This document shows positions 55,829 to 64,000 of a stretch of DNA of 64,000 bases, piece by piece. The notes under the pieces were generated by a model. It searched no databases. It saw only the letters and a program-made list of their open reading frames with translations, and had not been told where the DNA came from. Origin of the DNA: Colwellia psychrerythraea (lineage in GTDB: Bacteria > Pseudomonadota > Gammaproteobacteria > Enterobacterales > Alteromonadaceae). Both the position numbers and the translations under genes were made by a program. Location: NCBI RefSeq assembly GCF_000764225.1, contig NZ_JQED01000009.1:1-64000 (forward strand), written 5' to 3'. Positions within the stretch are counted from its first letter, which is position 1; each line of letters starts with the position of its first letter.

Positions 55829-58258
55829 TTATTCATAATGTAATGCTTGGCTTGGCTCTAACCTTAACGCATTTTTTGTTGGTAAGTAAGTCGCAACCAA
55901 CACAGTAGCAACCACTATGCTCACCATGGTAATAACCATAAATATTAAGGCTGAATAAGAAGTACCAAACATTTGCGCCATGGCAAAGCCCATAAAACCT
56001 CCGGCTAAAATACCCGGTATACCGCCCCACAATAATAACTTCACACCCGCAAAAACAAATTCCTTGGTAATTCGCTCTTCATCGGCACCCAACGCACGTT
56101 TAATGCCTATTTCTTGGGTTCGTTGACTGATGGTATTTGCCATTACACCATAAATGCCGCTTGCCGCCAGTACAACTCCAGCGAGAGCAAATATTGCAGT
56201 TAAACTACTGATAAAAACAACTGGCGCGGTAATTCTATCATTACTGGCTTGATAGGTTTCTATGCGATATGAAGCCAATTCACTATCAATGCCTTGTAAT
56301 ACTTTACGTAAATGTTGAACAGCAAGGTTTGCTTTAGCACTAAGTTGCATGGCAATAGTCAACTGTTTACCTGGTGTTTGAGTGAGTGGTCTATAGATTG
56401 AAGGCATACTTGCAGCATCACCATCTCTGTTACCTTGAATAGTATGCTCAACCACACCGACAATCGTTACCCATTGAAGCGTATCTTTTGTTGTCTTGGC
56501 TAAGCGAAATCTTTGCCCTATAGCATCCTGCTGTGGAAAATGACGTTTGGCAAAACTTTCAGAAACCAAAGCCGTCGACTTTTCTAGACCATCATCACTA
56601 TTATTGAAATATCGACCTTGGCGTAATTCAACACCTAACTTTGCCAAAGAACCCGGCATAATGGCAATATCATTAGCGCTAGGGTAACTGTTATTACTAT
56701 CTTTGCCGTATTCTTTACCTTCTATAATGACTTTCGAGATAGAGCTATAGTGTCCAGGTAACGACGTTGCCAACATTGCTGTTTCAATTGCACCACTGTT
56801 TTCTAACCGTGATTGTAAAGTTTTGGTAAATTGTGCCTTTTTAGCATCGCTATCATAATTTGCTTCAGGTAATAACACACTAGCCACTAACGTATTCTCG
56901 GTATTAGCTCCCATATCTCTATTAGTTTGTTCATAAGCTGATTGCACCATAACAGCCGAAGCAATTAATACTGTCATTGAAATAAAGATTTCACTGATCA
57001 CTAATGCACGATTAAGACGGCCTGCCTTTTTCCCTTGCGCTCCTCGAGTACCATCACGTAAAACGGCATTAAAATCGCCGCCTGTGCTTCGCCAAGCAGG
57101 TAACAAACCCGTGACAAAAATAGTACTAATAAGAATAATTAAAAACAGCGTTACTGAATAACTATCAATACCAAAGTCCCACCAAAATGCTAATGGATCA
57201 GCATAAAAAGTCGCAACAATCGGCTCTGTAACCTCTAATCCCCATGCCATGACTAAAAAGCCTATCATGCCACCTAGCGTACAAATAATAGTACTTTCCC
57301 ATAACATTTGACTAATTAATCGTGACCTAGGTGCGCCTAACGCGACTCTAATTGCTGTTTCTTTACCACGCTCTAAAGCTCGCGATAACAACAAATTTCC
57401 GACATTGATTGATGCTAATAATAGAATGAGCACAGCAACGGTGTGCATGGTATAAATAACGGGAGCACCATCTGCGCCACCAACGCCCGGAATTGATGTA
57501 ACATGAGCACCAACGCCAGTATTTGTTTGTGGGTGTTGATTCTCAATACGTTTCATAACAACGCTAAGCTCACGATTTACCTCAGCCATAGATACGCCGT
57601 CTTCTAAGTGTGCTAAACCACGTAATACCGTGCTATTTTCTCGGGTTAATAGTCTAGGATCAATTTGCAAAGGCAACCATATTTGAGCATTACGAGGAAA
57701 CATATACCCCTCGGGCATTACACCGACAACATTATATTTCTCACCATTAATGCGCATAGATTGTTTAAGCACATCGTTCCCGCCGCTAAACTGGCTTTGC
57801 CATAGTTCAAATCCAATAACAACAACCTTTTCGGAGCCAATTTTTTCATCTTCACTCCTAAATGATCGTCCCAAAATAGGCTCTGTCCGTGTCAGTTGAA
57901 ATATATTCGCTTGTGCCAATACCGCAGGGAACCTTATAGCGCCTTCTGTAGCAGATACCACAACATTCGCGTTGTTATAACCACCGTATTCTTTCAAACC
58001 TTTTACGCTGCGCATAATTTCAGCGTAATCTAGGGCATTAATTCTATAACCGTCTTGCTTGCCATTTACTGAGCCACTAATCATTACAAGAGAGGCTCCA
58101 TCTTTAAAGTCTAAATCTTTAAATAAAATAGTATGAAAAAACGTGAACATATAGACACTTAAGCCAATACCAGTCGCCATCACTAATGTCGTCAATGCAG
58201 TAAAACCAGGTTTCTTTGATAACAACCTGATCGCATATTTAAAATCTTGCCATATCAT
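55829..58258 (-). CDS. ABC transporter permease, MacB/FtsX-type
   Basis: An 809-residue permease with two MacB-like periplasmic (PCD) domains and two FtsX-type membrane halves, about eight helices in total (one near residue 20, then three near 275-435, and four near 690-790 region). The characteristic ALGAPRSRLI and ALGADEERI coupling motifs occur after each half. It works with the neighbouring ATPase. The ATG at 58258 has GGGAG at seven bases, better spaced than an ATG at 58264. It follows the ATPase stop by 11 bases. Confidence 0.9.
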   Translation of the reverse strand: MIWQDFKYAIRLLSKKPGFTALTTLVMATGIGLSVYMFTFFHTILFKDLDFKDGASLVMISGSVNGKQDGYRINALDYAEIMRSVKGLKEYGGYNNANVVVSATEGAIRFPAVLAQANIFQLTRTEPILGRSFRSEDEKIGSEKVVVIGFELWQSQFSGGNDVLKQSMRINGEKYNVVGVMPEGYMFPRNAQIWLPLQIDPRLLTRENSTVLRGLAHLEDGVSMAEVNRELSVVMKRIENQHPQTNTGVGAHVTSIPGVGGADGAPVIYTMHTVAVLILLLASINVGNLLLSRALERGKETAIRVALGAPRSRLISQMLWESTIICTLGGMIGFLVMAWGLEVTEPIVATFYADPLAFWWDFGIDSYSVTLFLIILISTIFVTGLLPAWRSTGGDFNAVLRDGTRGAQGKKAGRLNRALVISEIFISMTVLIASAVMVQSAYEQTNRDMGANTENTLVASVLLPEANYDSDAKKAQFTKTLQSRLENSGAIETAMLATSLPGHYSSISKVIIEGKEYGKDSNNSYPSANDIAIMPGSLAKLGVELRQGRYFNNSDDGLEKSTALVSESFAKRHFPQQDAIGQRFRLAKTTKDTLQWVTIVGVVEHTIQGNRDGDAASMPSIYRPLTQTPGKQLTIAMQLSAKANLAVQHLRKVLQGIDSELASYRIETYQASNDRITAPVVFISSLTAIFALAGVVLAASGIYGVMANTISQRTQEIGIKRALGADEERITKEFVFAGVKLLLWGGIPGILAGGFMGFAMAQMFGTSYSALIFMVITMVSIVVATVLVATYLPTKNALRLEPSQALHYE

Positions 58259-58269
58259 AATCATGCTCC

Positions 58270-58995
58270 CTAAGCTGCTACTATGGTGTTTGATTTATTC
58301 TCTTTACTTAATGGTTTATCACTAATCACTTGTCCATCTAAAATATCAATATTACGAGCAGCTCGCTGCGCTGAACGAGGATCATGTGTGACCATACAGA
58401 TAGTTGCACCTTCTGCATGTAATAAATCTAAAAGCTCCATCACAGCTTCCGCATTTTTTGAGTCTAAGTTACCTGTTGGCTCATCCGCTAAGATAATAGA
58501 AGGATTACCAGCAATAGCGCGTGCAACCGCAATACGCTGCTGCTGACCACCCGAAAGCTGAGAAGGGAAATGTTTCGCTCGGTGTGACATATTCACTTTT
58601 GCTAGAGCATTATCCACCATTGTTTTTCTTTGCGCTTTGTTAAGGTCTTTACGGTAAGTTAATGGTAATTCGATATTTTCTTCAACATCAAGGTCACTAA
58701 TCAGATTAAAGGACTGAAAAATGAAGCCAATTTCCATATTACGAATTCGAGCGCGCTCTCTTTTAGAGATATTAGAAACATCATGTTCAGCCAATTGATA
58801 CAAACCTTCAGTGCTGGCATCTAATAAACCTAATAACGAAAGCAATGTAGATTTCCCACAACCTGAAGGTCCTGAAATTGAGACATATTCACCTTTATCA
58901 ATCGTTAACGTGATGTCTGATAGCGCATGGGTTTCTACTTCATCGGTAAAAAAAATTTTTTGAATATTCTCTAATTTTATTAATGTATTACTCAT
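58270..58995 (-). CDS. ABC transporter ATPase, MacB/LolD-type
   Basis: A 241-residue ABC ATPase of the MacB/LolD group. Walker A SGPSGCGKSTL, signature LSGGQQQRIAVARA, Walker B IILADEPTGNLDS and the switch His (VTHD) are all present. It energises the adjacent permease. It lies between the adaptor gene (64-base gap) and the permease gene (11-base gap). Confidence 0.95.
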   Translation of the reverse strand: MSNTLIKLENIQKIFFTDEVETHALSDITLTIDKGEYVSISGPSGCGKSTLLSLLGLLDASTEGLYQLAEHDVSNISKRERARIRNMEIGFIFQSFNLISDLDVEENIELPLTYRKDLNKAQRKTMVDNALAKVNMSHRAKHFPSQLSGGQQQRIAVARAIAGNPSIILADEPTGNLDSKNAEAVMELLDLLHAEGATICMVTHDPRSAQRAARNIDILDGQVISDKPLSKENKSNTIVAA

Positions 58996-59059
58996 AATCT
59001 CATCCTTATGATGTGTTATTTATCTTATTTGGTTCACTAGGTATTTTTCTAGGGTAGTG

Positions 59060-60316
59060 TTAGTTAATTCTAATTTTTTGATATGTTTGCCAACTACTTG
59101 AATCTGATATGATTATTCTGTCACCAACAGATAAGCCTTCGATAACTTGAATTTGATTTGAAGAGCCCTTGCCTAATCGGACTTGAGTACGTTGGGCTAT
59201 ATTGCCATCAGAGCTTAATTTATAAAGTGTTGAGTTTGACTGTCTTTGAGAAAATATTGGACGGCTAACATACAAGGTATCAGCAATATCGGTAATTTTT
59301 ATTTCGCCATCAACACTCAAATCAGGTCGAGCATCCGTTGGCAGTTGCTCAGTAAAGGTAACGTCAACTTGTACATTGCCATTAACTACGGCAGGATCAA
59401 CGCGAGAAACAACCCCGTTTACTTTATTATTTCGTGTATCAATGGTTACCTGCTGACCTAACTTCACTTCACCGATTAATAACTCTGCGACTTGTAATTC
59501 TGCGATAAGTGAGTCTTGTTGAGCAAGTTTGGCTAAGTTGCTGCCCATATTTACTCGCTGTCCTGGCTCAACCGCAACATCTTGCACCACGCTATCTAAG
59601 CTGGCATAAATCATCAAATCCTTTACTTGTTGCTCTGCACGCTCTAGCGTTTTCTGCATTTTATTAATACGTGATTTACGCGCATTATCTTGAACAACAA
59701 TGTTGTCGGTCATGCTGCGCAATACTTCTTCTTGAATTTGCCAACGCTGCTTAAACTGCTGTGTTTCTAATTTAGTTTTCTCGTAATCAATCTTAGAAAC
59801 CGCGCCCGTTTTATTGTTAAATAACTCTTGCTGCGCATCTAACCTTAATTGACTACTTTTATAGTTTAACTTTGCATCAAGCATGCGTGCTTTTTGAAAA
59901 AGTAATCCTGATTTTTGCTCAGCTTGACTTGCTTTGCTCTCTGCGATCATGGCTTCAAGCTCCCACTTGCTTTCTTCCTGCAGCTGTTTTAATCTCGGGT
60001 TGCTTAATTCAATGATTAGCTCACCTTTTTTTACTGCTTTGCCAGGTTTTACCACAACGCGCTCAACATGGCCGTCAACACTAGCGGCTAGCCATTTTAT
60101 TTTGTCTGGCACCAGTAAACCTGCACCTCGAACTGAAATTGAGAATTGCCCTTGCTTAACTTCACCATATACCAAGGTATCGTTATCAATAACAAAGTCA
60201 GCTTGTAATAAAAAGGCACTATATTTTATAGCGATAGCAATGATGGTCACAACAATGGCTATTGGCCAAATCTTTTTGAATATGGTTTTCTTTTGTTTAT
60301 TAACGGCGATATCCAA
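59060..60316 (-). CDS. HlyD/MacA-type periplasmic adaptor
   Basis: A 418-residue membrane-fusion protein. An N-terminal anchor (about residues 13-35) is followed by biotinyl-lipoyl-like halves (GQFSISVRGAGLL; KKGELIIELSNPRL), a long coiled-coil hairpin (residues about 110-225) and a beta-barrel part. Adaptors bridge the MacB-type permease to an outer-membrane channel; no channel gene is visible here. Its TTG start has GGAG eight bases upstream. It is the first gene of the operon, behind the sigma-54-type promoter. Confidence 0.9.
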   Translation of the reverse strand: MDIAVNKQKKTIFKKIWPIAIVVTIIAIAIKYSAFLLQADFVIDNDTLVYGEVKQGQFSISVRGAGLLVPDKIKWLAASVDGHVERVVVKPGKAVKKGELIIELSNPRLKQLQEESKWELEAMIAESKASQAEQKSGLLFQKARMLDAKLNYKSSQLRLDAQQELFNNKTGAVSKIDYEKTKLETQQFKQRWQIQEEVLRSMTDNIVVQDNARKSRINKMQKTLERAEQQVKDLMIYASLDSVVQDVAVEPGQRVNMGSNLAKLAQQDSLIAELQVAELLIGEVKLGQQVTIDTRNNKVNGVVSRVDPAVVNGNVQVDVTFTEQLPTDARPDLSVDGEIKITDIADTLYVSRPIFSQRQSNSTLYKLSSDGNIAQRTQVRLGKGSSNQIQVIEGLSVGDRIIISDSSSWQTYQKIRIN

Positions 60317-60353
60317 GGGTTATACTCCAATAAATCTTCTTATTAAGAGTTAC

Positions 60354-60369
60354 TGCAGCCTCTATACCA
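60354..60369 (-). promoter_or_regulatory. Sigma-54-type (-24/-12) promoter of the ABC/two-component operon
   Basis: On the minus strand TGGTATAGAGGCTGCA has the invariant GG and GC ten bases apart, and agrees with TGGCAC-N5-TTGCA except for three positions. Start of transcription would fall near 60343, about 27 bases before the adaptor TTG codon. Confidence 0.6.
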
Positions 60370-60442
60370 CAATTAATAACCTATTGATAAATAAAACTTA
60401 AAACAACATACGGAAGGGGTTTAACAAACAGGGCGTGTCATA

Positions 60443-60485
60443 AATGGGAAAATGCATTTTTTTTACTTTCCCAATAATGGGAAAG
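60443..60485 (-). promoter_or_regulatory. Candidate enhancer sites for the NtrC-like regulator
   Basis: A perfect dyad CTTTCCC-N6-GGGAAAG (60466-60485) and a second AATGGGAAA copy (60443-60451) lie 33 bases apart, about three helical turns. They sit about 100-140 bases upstream of the predicted transcription start, the usual place for sigma-54 activator sites. The flanking sequence from 60486 to 60616, after ruvB, holds only a weak GTCAG/CTGAC stem. Confidence 0.5.
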
Positions 60486-60616
60486 ACTTCTTTTTAAGGT
60501 GAGCTTTGAGAAAAAGAGCGGTTAAGGGGTTATTATGGAAAGTATAAACAGGCTCCGTCAGCAGAATCACTGACAGATAAACTAACATTTCAAACAGTAG
60601 CGCAAAATTATTGGGT

Positions 60617-61630
60617 TCAGTCTTTAGTTTGCTCTTTAGTGATACCAAAGTGTTGATAAGCTCTATCAGTGACAATACGTCCGCGAGGTGTTCGTTGTAA
60701 AAACCCTTGTTGAATTAAAAAGGGCTCTAAAACATCTTCAATCGTTTCACGCTCTTCGCCAATAGCTGCCGCAACATTATCTAAGCCAACAGGGCCGCCC
60801 ATAAATTTATCAATAATGGCATGAAGTAGTTTTCTATCCATAATATCAAAACCTTCATTATCCACTTCAAGCATATCGAGTGCTGCTGCAGCCGTTGCTT
60901 GGTTAACCACACCATGAGATTTTACATCAGCATAATCACGCACTCGTCTAAGCAAACGGTTGGCAATACGTGGTGTACCACGAGAGCGTCTAGCAACTTC
61001 AAAAGAGCCTTCCTCATCTATGGTTAAATTTAGAAAATGTGCTGAGCGGCTTACAATACTTGATAAATCGGCAACATTATAAAACTCTAAACGCTGCACT
61101 ATGCCAAAACGATCACGTAGAGGTGACGTTAGTGCGCCAGCACGCGTTGTTGCGCCAATTAAGGTAAATGGTGGCAAATCTAACTTGATAGAGCGAGCCG
61201 CAGGCCCTTCACCAATCATAATATCTAATTGATAATCTTCCATCGCTGGATACAATATCTCTTCAACCACAGGGCTTAGTCGGTGTATCTCATCAATAAA
61301 GAGAATGTCATTTTCTTCTAAGTTCGTTAGCAGCGCAGCTAAATCACCCGCTTTTTCCAAAACAGGACCAGAAGTGGTGCGTATATTGACGCCCATTTCA
61401 TTAGCAACAATATTGGCCAGGGTCGTTTTACCTAATCCTGGCGGACCAAAAATGAGTAAGTGATCTAAAGGCTCGCCACGATTTTTTGCTGCAGGAATAA
61501 AAATTTCCATTTGCGCTTTAACATGCTCTTGACCGGTATAGTCTTGCAGCATTTTAGGACGAATAGCGCGATCAACCCCTTCATCTTCAACGCTAGCAAC
61601 TGGTTCAATTAAGCGATCCGCTTCTATCAT
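60617..61630 (-). CDS. ruvB: Holliday junction branch migration ATPase RuvB
   Basis: A 337-residue AAA+ motor of the RuvAB complex. Walker [13 protein letters not shown] is at residues about 60-71, Walker [10 protein letters not shown], and the sensor motif GATTRAG are present; the C-terminal winged helix ends with the RTPRGRIVT region. It follows ruvA by 27 bases and shares its promoter. Confidence 0.97.
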   Translation of the reverse strand: MIEADRLIEPVASVEDEGVDRAIRPKMLQDYTGQEHVKAQMEIFIPAAKNRGEPLDHLLIFGPPGLGKTTLANIVANEMGVNIRTTSGPVLEKAGDLAALLTNLEENDILFIDEIHRLSPVVEEILYPAMEDYQLDIMIGEGPAARSIKLDLPPFTLIGATTRAGALTSPLRDRFGIVQRLEFYNVADLSSIVSRSAHFLNLTIDEEGSFEVARRSRGTPRIANRLLRRVRDYADVKSHGVVNQATAAAALDMLEVDNEGFDIMDRKLLHAIIDKFMGGPVGLDNVAAAIGEERETIEDVLEPFLIQQGFLQRTPRGRIVTDRAYQHFGITKEQTKD

Positions 61631-61657
61631 TTTTTATAATTCCTGTTCAAAAGCCAT

Positions 61658-62293
61658 TTACACCATCGATTTTAACGCATCACGAATAATATCTTCGCTG
61701 GACATGCCACGATTATATACTGCTTTCACCGCTTTATCTGCTTGAAGTTGCTTATAACCAAGTGATACCAAGGCGTTAATCGCATCGCCTTTATTATCAT
61801 TGACAAAAGTCGTTTCTGGACTCATCTCAGCAGAAAGTTGCTCTGGTATTACGCCATCATCACTGACGAGATGTATTTGCTGAGCTTGCCAGTCCTTCAA
61901 ACGGTCACGCATTTCAATCAGTAAACGCTCTGCTGTTTTCTTACCAACACCTGGAATTTTCACAATAGCGCTAATATCATCATGGCGAACACAACTAACA
62001 AATTGATCTGCAGACATGTTTGATAAAATAGCTAGCGCAAGTTTAGGACCGACACCATTAACTTTTATTAATAACCGAAATAACTTACGTTCGACTTTAT
62101 TGGCAAAGCCATAAAGCAATTGAGCATCTTCACGAACAACAAAATGCGTGTAAATAGTTGCCTGTTGCTCAAGCTCAGGTAAAGCATAAATGCTAGTCAT
62201 CGGCATAGTTACTTCATAACCTACGCCAGCGCATTCAATTAATATTTCAGGAGAGATTTTTTCGACAAGCATGCCACGTAAACGACCAATCAC
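61658..62293 (-). CDS. ruvA: Holliday junction DNA helicase subunit RuvA
   Basis: A 211-residue RuvA that binds four-way junctions. The OB-fold N terminus ([12 protein letters not shown]), two helix-hairpin-helix motifs ([28 protein letters not shown]) and the RuvB-binding C-terminal domain ([18 protein letters not shown]) are in order. It starts at GTG with GGA nine bases upstream. A LexA-like box lies 43 bases upstream, which suggests SOS control of ruvAB as in E. coli. Confidence 0.97.
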   Translation of the reverse strand: MIGRLRGMLVEKISPEILIECAGVGYEVTMPMTSIYALPELEQQATIYTHFVVREDAQLLYGFANKVERKLFRLLIKVNGVGPKLALAILSNMSADQFVSCVRHDDISAIVKIPGVGKKTAERLLIEMRDRLKDWQAQQIHLVSDDGVIPEQLSAEMSPETTFVNDNKGDAINALVSLGYKQLQADKAVKAVYNRGMSSEDIIRDALKSMV

Positions 62294-62335
62294 AATAAGT
62301 ATCCAAGGCTTTTATTAATGAGCCAGATACTAGCA

Positions 62336-62351
62336 CTATATATTTATACAG
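62336..62351 (-). promoter_or_regulatory. LexA-like box of ruvAB
   Basis: On the minus strand CTGTATAAATATATAG fits the LexA consensus CTGT-N8-ACAG in seven of eight core positions, with an AT-rich centre. It lies 43 bases upstream of the ruvA GTG. Confidence 0.65.
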
Positions 62352-62455
62352 TAAAGTACTTAACTTATTGAGCTCTAGTATGGTTTGTAAAACATTGAGT
62401 GTCGTGAACACCACGGGGCTGAACTGAATTAAAATACTCAGCGAGCTCAAATTAG

Positions 62456-62983
62456 CTATCGTAAACGACCTCTAACTGTCTTGGTCGCCTGACCTGTTAA
62501 TTTAACGATACTAGTATGGCTGTGGCCATGACACAATGCGACAGCTAGTGCATCGGCTGCATCCGCTTGCGGTGTGCCAGGTAACTTTAAAATACTTTTG
62601 ACCATATGCTGTACTTGGCTTTTATCAGCTGCGCCAGTACCTACCACCGCTTGTTTGATTTGTCTTGCTGAATACTCTGCGATCTCTAAGCCCGAATTAG
62701 TTGCAGCAACTATTGCAACACCACGTGCTTGGCCAAGCTTTAATGCCCCCCCTGGGTTCACTCCCATAAAAACTTGTTCAATAGCAAACATATCAGGCTT
62801 AAATTGGATAATTAACTCTGATACACCAGAAAAAATAGTTTGCAGGCGCGAAGCTAAGTCTTCACCTTGACTTAATGCTTTAATACAGCCACTACCAAGG
62901 TAAGTAAATTTTTGCCCTTGCTGCTCAATCACACCATAACCGGTAAAACGTGATCCGGGATCGATGCCTAAAATAATTGCCAT
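62456..62983 (-). CDS. ruvC: Crossover junction endodeoxyribonuclease RuvC
   Basis: A 175-residue Holliday junction resolvase. The first catalytic Asp is in [15 protein letters not shown], the Glu in FAIEQVFMG, and two Asp in the [14 protein letters not shown] end, giving the full acidic set. The length is normal. It lies 162 bases upstream of ruvA and after the aspS terminator, so it probably has its own promoter. Confidence 0.97.
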   Translation of the reverse strand: MAIILGIDPGSRFTGYGVIEQQGQKFTYLGSGCIKALSQGEDLASRLQTIFSGVSELIIQFKPDMFAIEQVFMGVNPGGALKLGQARGVAIVAATNSGLEIAEYSARQIKQAVVGTGAADKSQVQHMVKSILKLPGTPQADAADALAVALCHGHSHTSIVKLTGQATKTVRGRLR

Positions 62984-63027
62984 TTAAACCCTTTATTAGC
63001 GCCTTATATAAACTCAAACTGAGTGTA

Positions 63028-63066
63028 TAAAAAAAGCGCATTGATGGGAAACCCTCAATACGCTTT
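63028..63066 (-). terminator. Rho-independent terminator after aspS
   Basis: AAAGCG (63033-63038) and CGCTTT (63061-63066) close a long imperfect hairpin with an ATTGA/TCAAT and GGG/CCC inner stem; the minus strand continues into seven T. It ends aspS before ruvC. Confidence 0.85.
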
Positions 63067-63099
63067 CTGTCAGCTATTCAATATTTAACTGTTAATTGA

Positions 63100-64000
63100 C
63101 TACTCTTGTGAAGCAGCTTCATCTTGTTTTTCTTCTTCAAGCGTTGTCATACCTAACTCTTTAAGCTGGTCTGGATTTGCATTACCAGGTGCGTTAGTCA
63201 GTGGACAAGCTGCTGTAGTAGTTTTAGGGAAAGCCATTACGTCACGAATTGAGCTAGCACCTGTCATCAACATAACAAGACGATCTAAACCAAACGCTAA
63301 ACCAGCATGTGGTGGAGCACCGTATTGTAGTGCTTCAAGTAAGAAGCCAAATTTCTCTTCTGCTTCTTCATCGCTAATGCCTAATATTCTAAACACTGCT
63401 GCTTGCATATCTTGGTTATGGATACGTACTGAGCCACCACCCAGTTCACAACCGTTTAATACCATATCATACGCATCAGACAAAGCACCAACAGGGTTAG
63501 CTTCTAACTCTTCTGCTGTTAAGTTAGTAGGCGCAGTAAATGGATGGTGAATTGCATGCATATGGCCATCTACTTCTTCAAACATTGGGAAATCAACGAC
63601 CCATAATGGTTTCCATTCACCTTGAAGTAATTCAAGATCTTCACCTAGTTTAAGACGTAATGCACCTAGTGATTCACTGACTACATTGTACTGATCAGCA
63701 CCGAAGAAAATAATATCGCCCGTTTTGGCATTGGCACGTTCAAGTAATGCAGTAACCTGATCTTTAGCTAAAAACTTAAGGATTGGTGATTGTAACCCTT
63801 CGCTCCCAGTGGCTAGCGCAGCATCGATGTCGTTTACTTTTAACCAAGGCATGCCTTTAGCACCATAAATGCCAACATACTTAGTTAACTCATCAAGACC
63901 TTTACGTGAGAATTTAGCTGCGCCTTGTGGAACACAAATTACCGCAACACGACCTTTCTCATCATTAGCAGGGCCAGAGAATACTTTAAATTCAACATCT
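63100..64000 (-). CDS. aspS: Aspartyl-tRNA synthetase, 3' part (cut by window edge)
   Basis: About 300 C-terminal residues of bacterial AspRS, class II aminoacyl-tRNA synthetase; its start is beyond the right edge. The frame is open to base 64000 with [22 protein letters not shown], the insertion domain found only in bacterial AspRS. The catalytic class II motif 3 [12 protein letters not shown] and the [12 protein letters not shown] end are present. The methionine at 63852 is internal, not the start. It lies upstream of ruvC, a common arrangement in gammaproteobacteria. Confidence 0.96.
   Translation of the reverse strand, partial: DVEFKVFSGPANDEKGRVAVICVPQGAAKFSRKGLDELTKYVGIYGAKGMPWLKVNDIDAALATGSEGLQSPILKFLAKDQVTALLERANAKTGDIIFFGADQYNVVSESLGALRLKLGEDLELLQGEWKPLWVVDFPMFEEVDGHMHAIHHPFTAPTNLTAEELEANPVGALSDAYDMVLNGCELGGGSVRIHNQDMQAAVFRILGISDEEAEEKFGFLLEALQYGAPPHAGLAFGLDRLVMLMTGASSIRDVMAFPKTTTAACPLTNAPGNANPDQLKELGMTTLEEEKQDEAASQE

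Noticed and set aside
59934..60401. Plus-strand frame of 155 residues over the adaptor start and promoter
   Set aside because: It is antisense to the adaptor gene and lacks a plausible start site.

Overview
The window is AT-rich DNA from a Gram-negative gammaproteobacterium. Gene content points to the Alteromonadales and most closely to a Colwellia-like marine bacterium: oleABCD hydrocarbon genes, csiV next to mfd, msbA-lpxK-ycaR-kdsB, ubiT/ubiUV, ruvCAB next to aspS, and a rhombosortase. This placement is inferred from gene content; no database search was possible. No rRNA, tRNA, CRISPR array or prophage was seen. The start of an IS-like structure may be cut by the left edge, and aspS is cut by the right edge.

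Region by region. (1) 1-9.2 kb: a loose series of mostly small plus-strand genes (lipoprotein, small membrane proteins, a DJ-1/PfpI-like exported protein without the usual cysteine, cytochrome b561, tandem CDGSH protein, methyltransferase, YkgJ-like Cys-cluster protein, DUF4287/DUF5655 protein, flavin reductase-like protein, MYG1-family protein, and several unknowns). (2) 9.2-15.4 kb: an SDR reductase facing a minus-strand cluster oleA-oleB-oleC-oleD plus a hotdog thioesterase, the pathway for head-to-head long-chain olefins. (3) 15.7-24 kb: a very long calcium-binding thrombospondin-type-3 repeat protein with a GlyGly-CTERM-like tail, an outer-membrane protein, gamma-glutamyltransferase, a DTW-domain tRNA modification enzyme, and a rhombosortase that could process the repeat protein. 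(4) 24.1-31.3 kb: a sulfate uptake and activation cluster (cysD, cysN, SLC13 permease, cysC) followed by a DHH phosphoesterase and galE. (5) 31.5-42 kb: ComEA-like protein, thioredoxin-like lipoprotein, mfd, csiV, a DUF1244 protein, an outer-membrane protein, rsuA and roxA. (6) 42-45 kb: ubiV, ubiU and divergent ubiT (oxygen-independent ubiquinone synthesis) around a near-consensus FNR-type site. (7) 45-52.5 kb: kdsB-ycaR-lpxK-msbA envelope cluster, comEC, and a DUF2062 protein. (8) 52.8-60.5 kb: a MacB-type ABC export operon (adaptor, ATPase, permease) that also encodes an NtrC-like sigma-54 activator and its histidine kinase. Upstream lie a sigma-54-type -24/-12 element and GGGAAA/TTTCCC dyad sites, suggesting an autoregulated circuit. 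(9) 60.6-64 kb: ruvB, ruvA (with a LexA-like box), ruvC and the 3' part of aspS.

Structured non-coding DNA is abundant: clear rho-independent terminators after the repeat-protein gene, galE, cysN, the comEA-like gene, the thioredoxin-like gene, roxA and aspS; a pair of about 118-bp intergenic repeats flanking comEC and the DUF2062 gene; and a perfect 22-bp inverted repeat in the divergent region between those two genes. The best candidate for an incompletely described system is the self-contained sigma-54 kinase/regulator/ABC-exporter operon; the rhombosortase with its nearby candidate substrate comes next.
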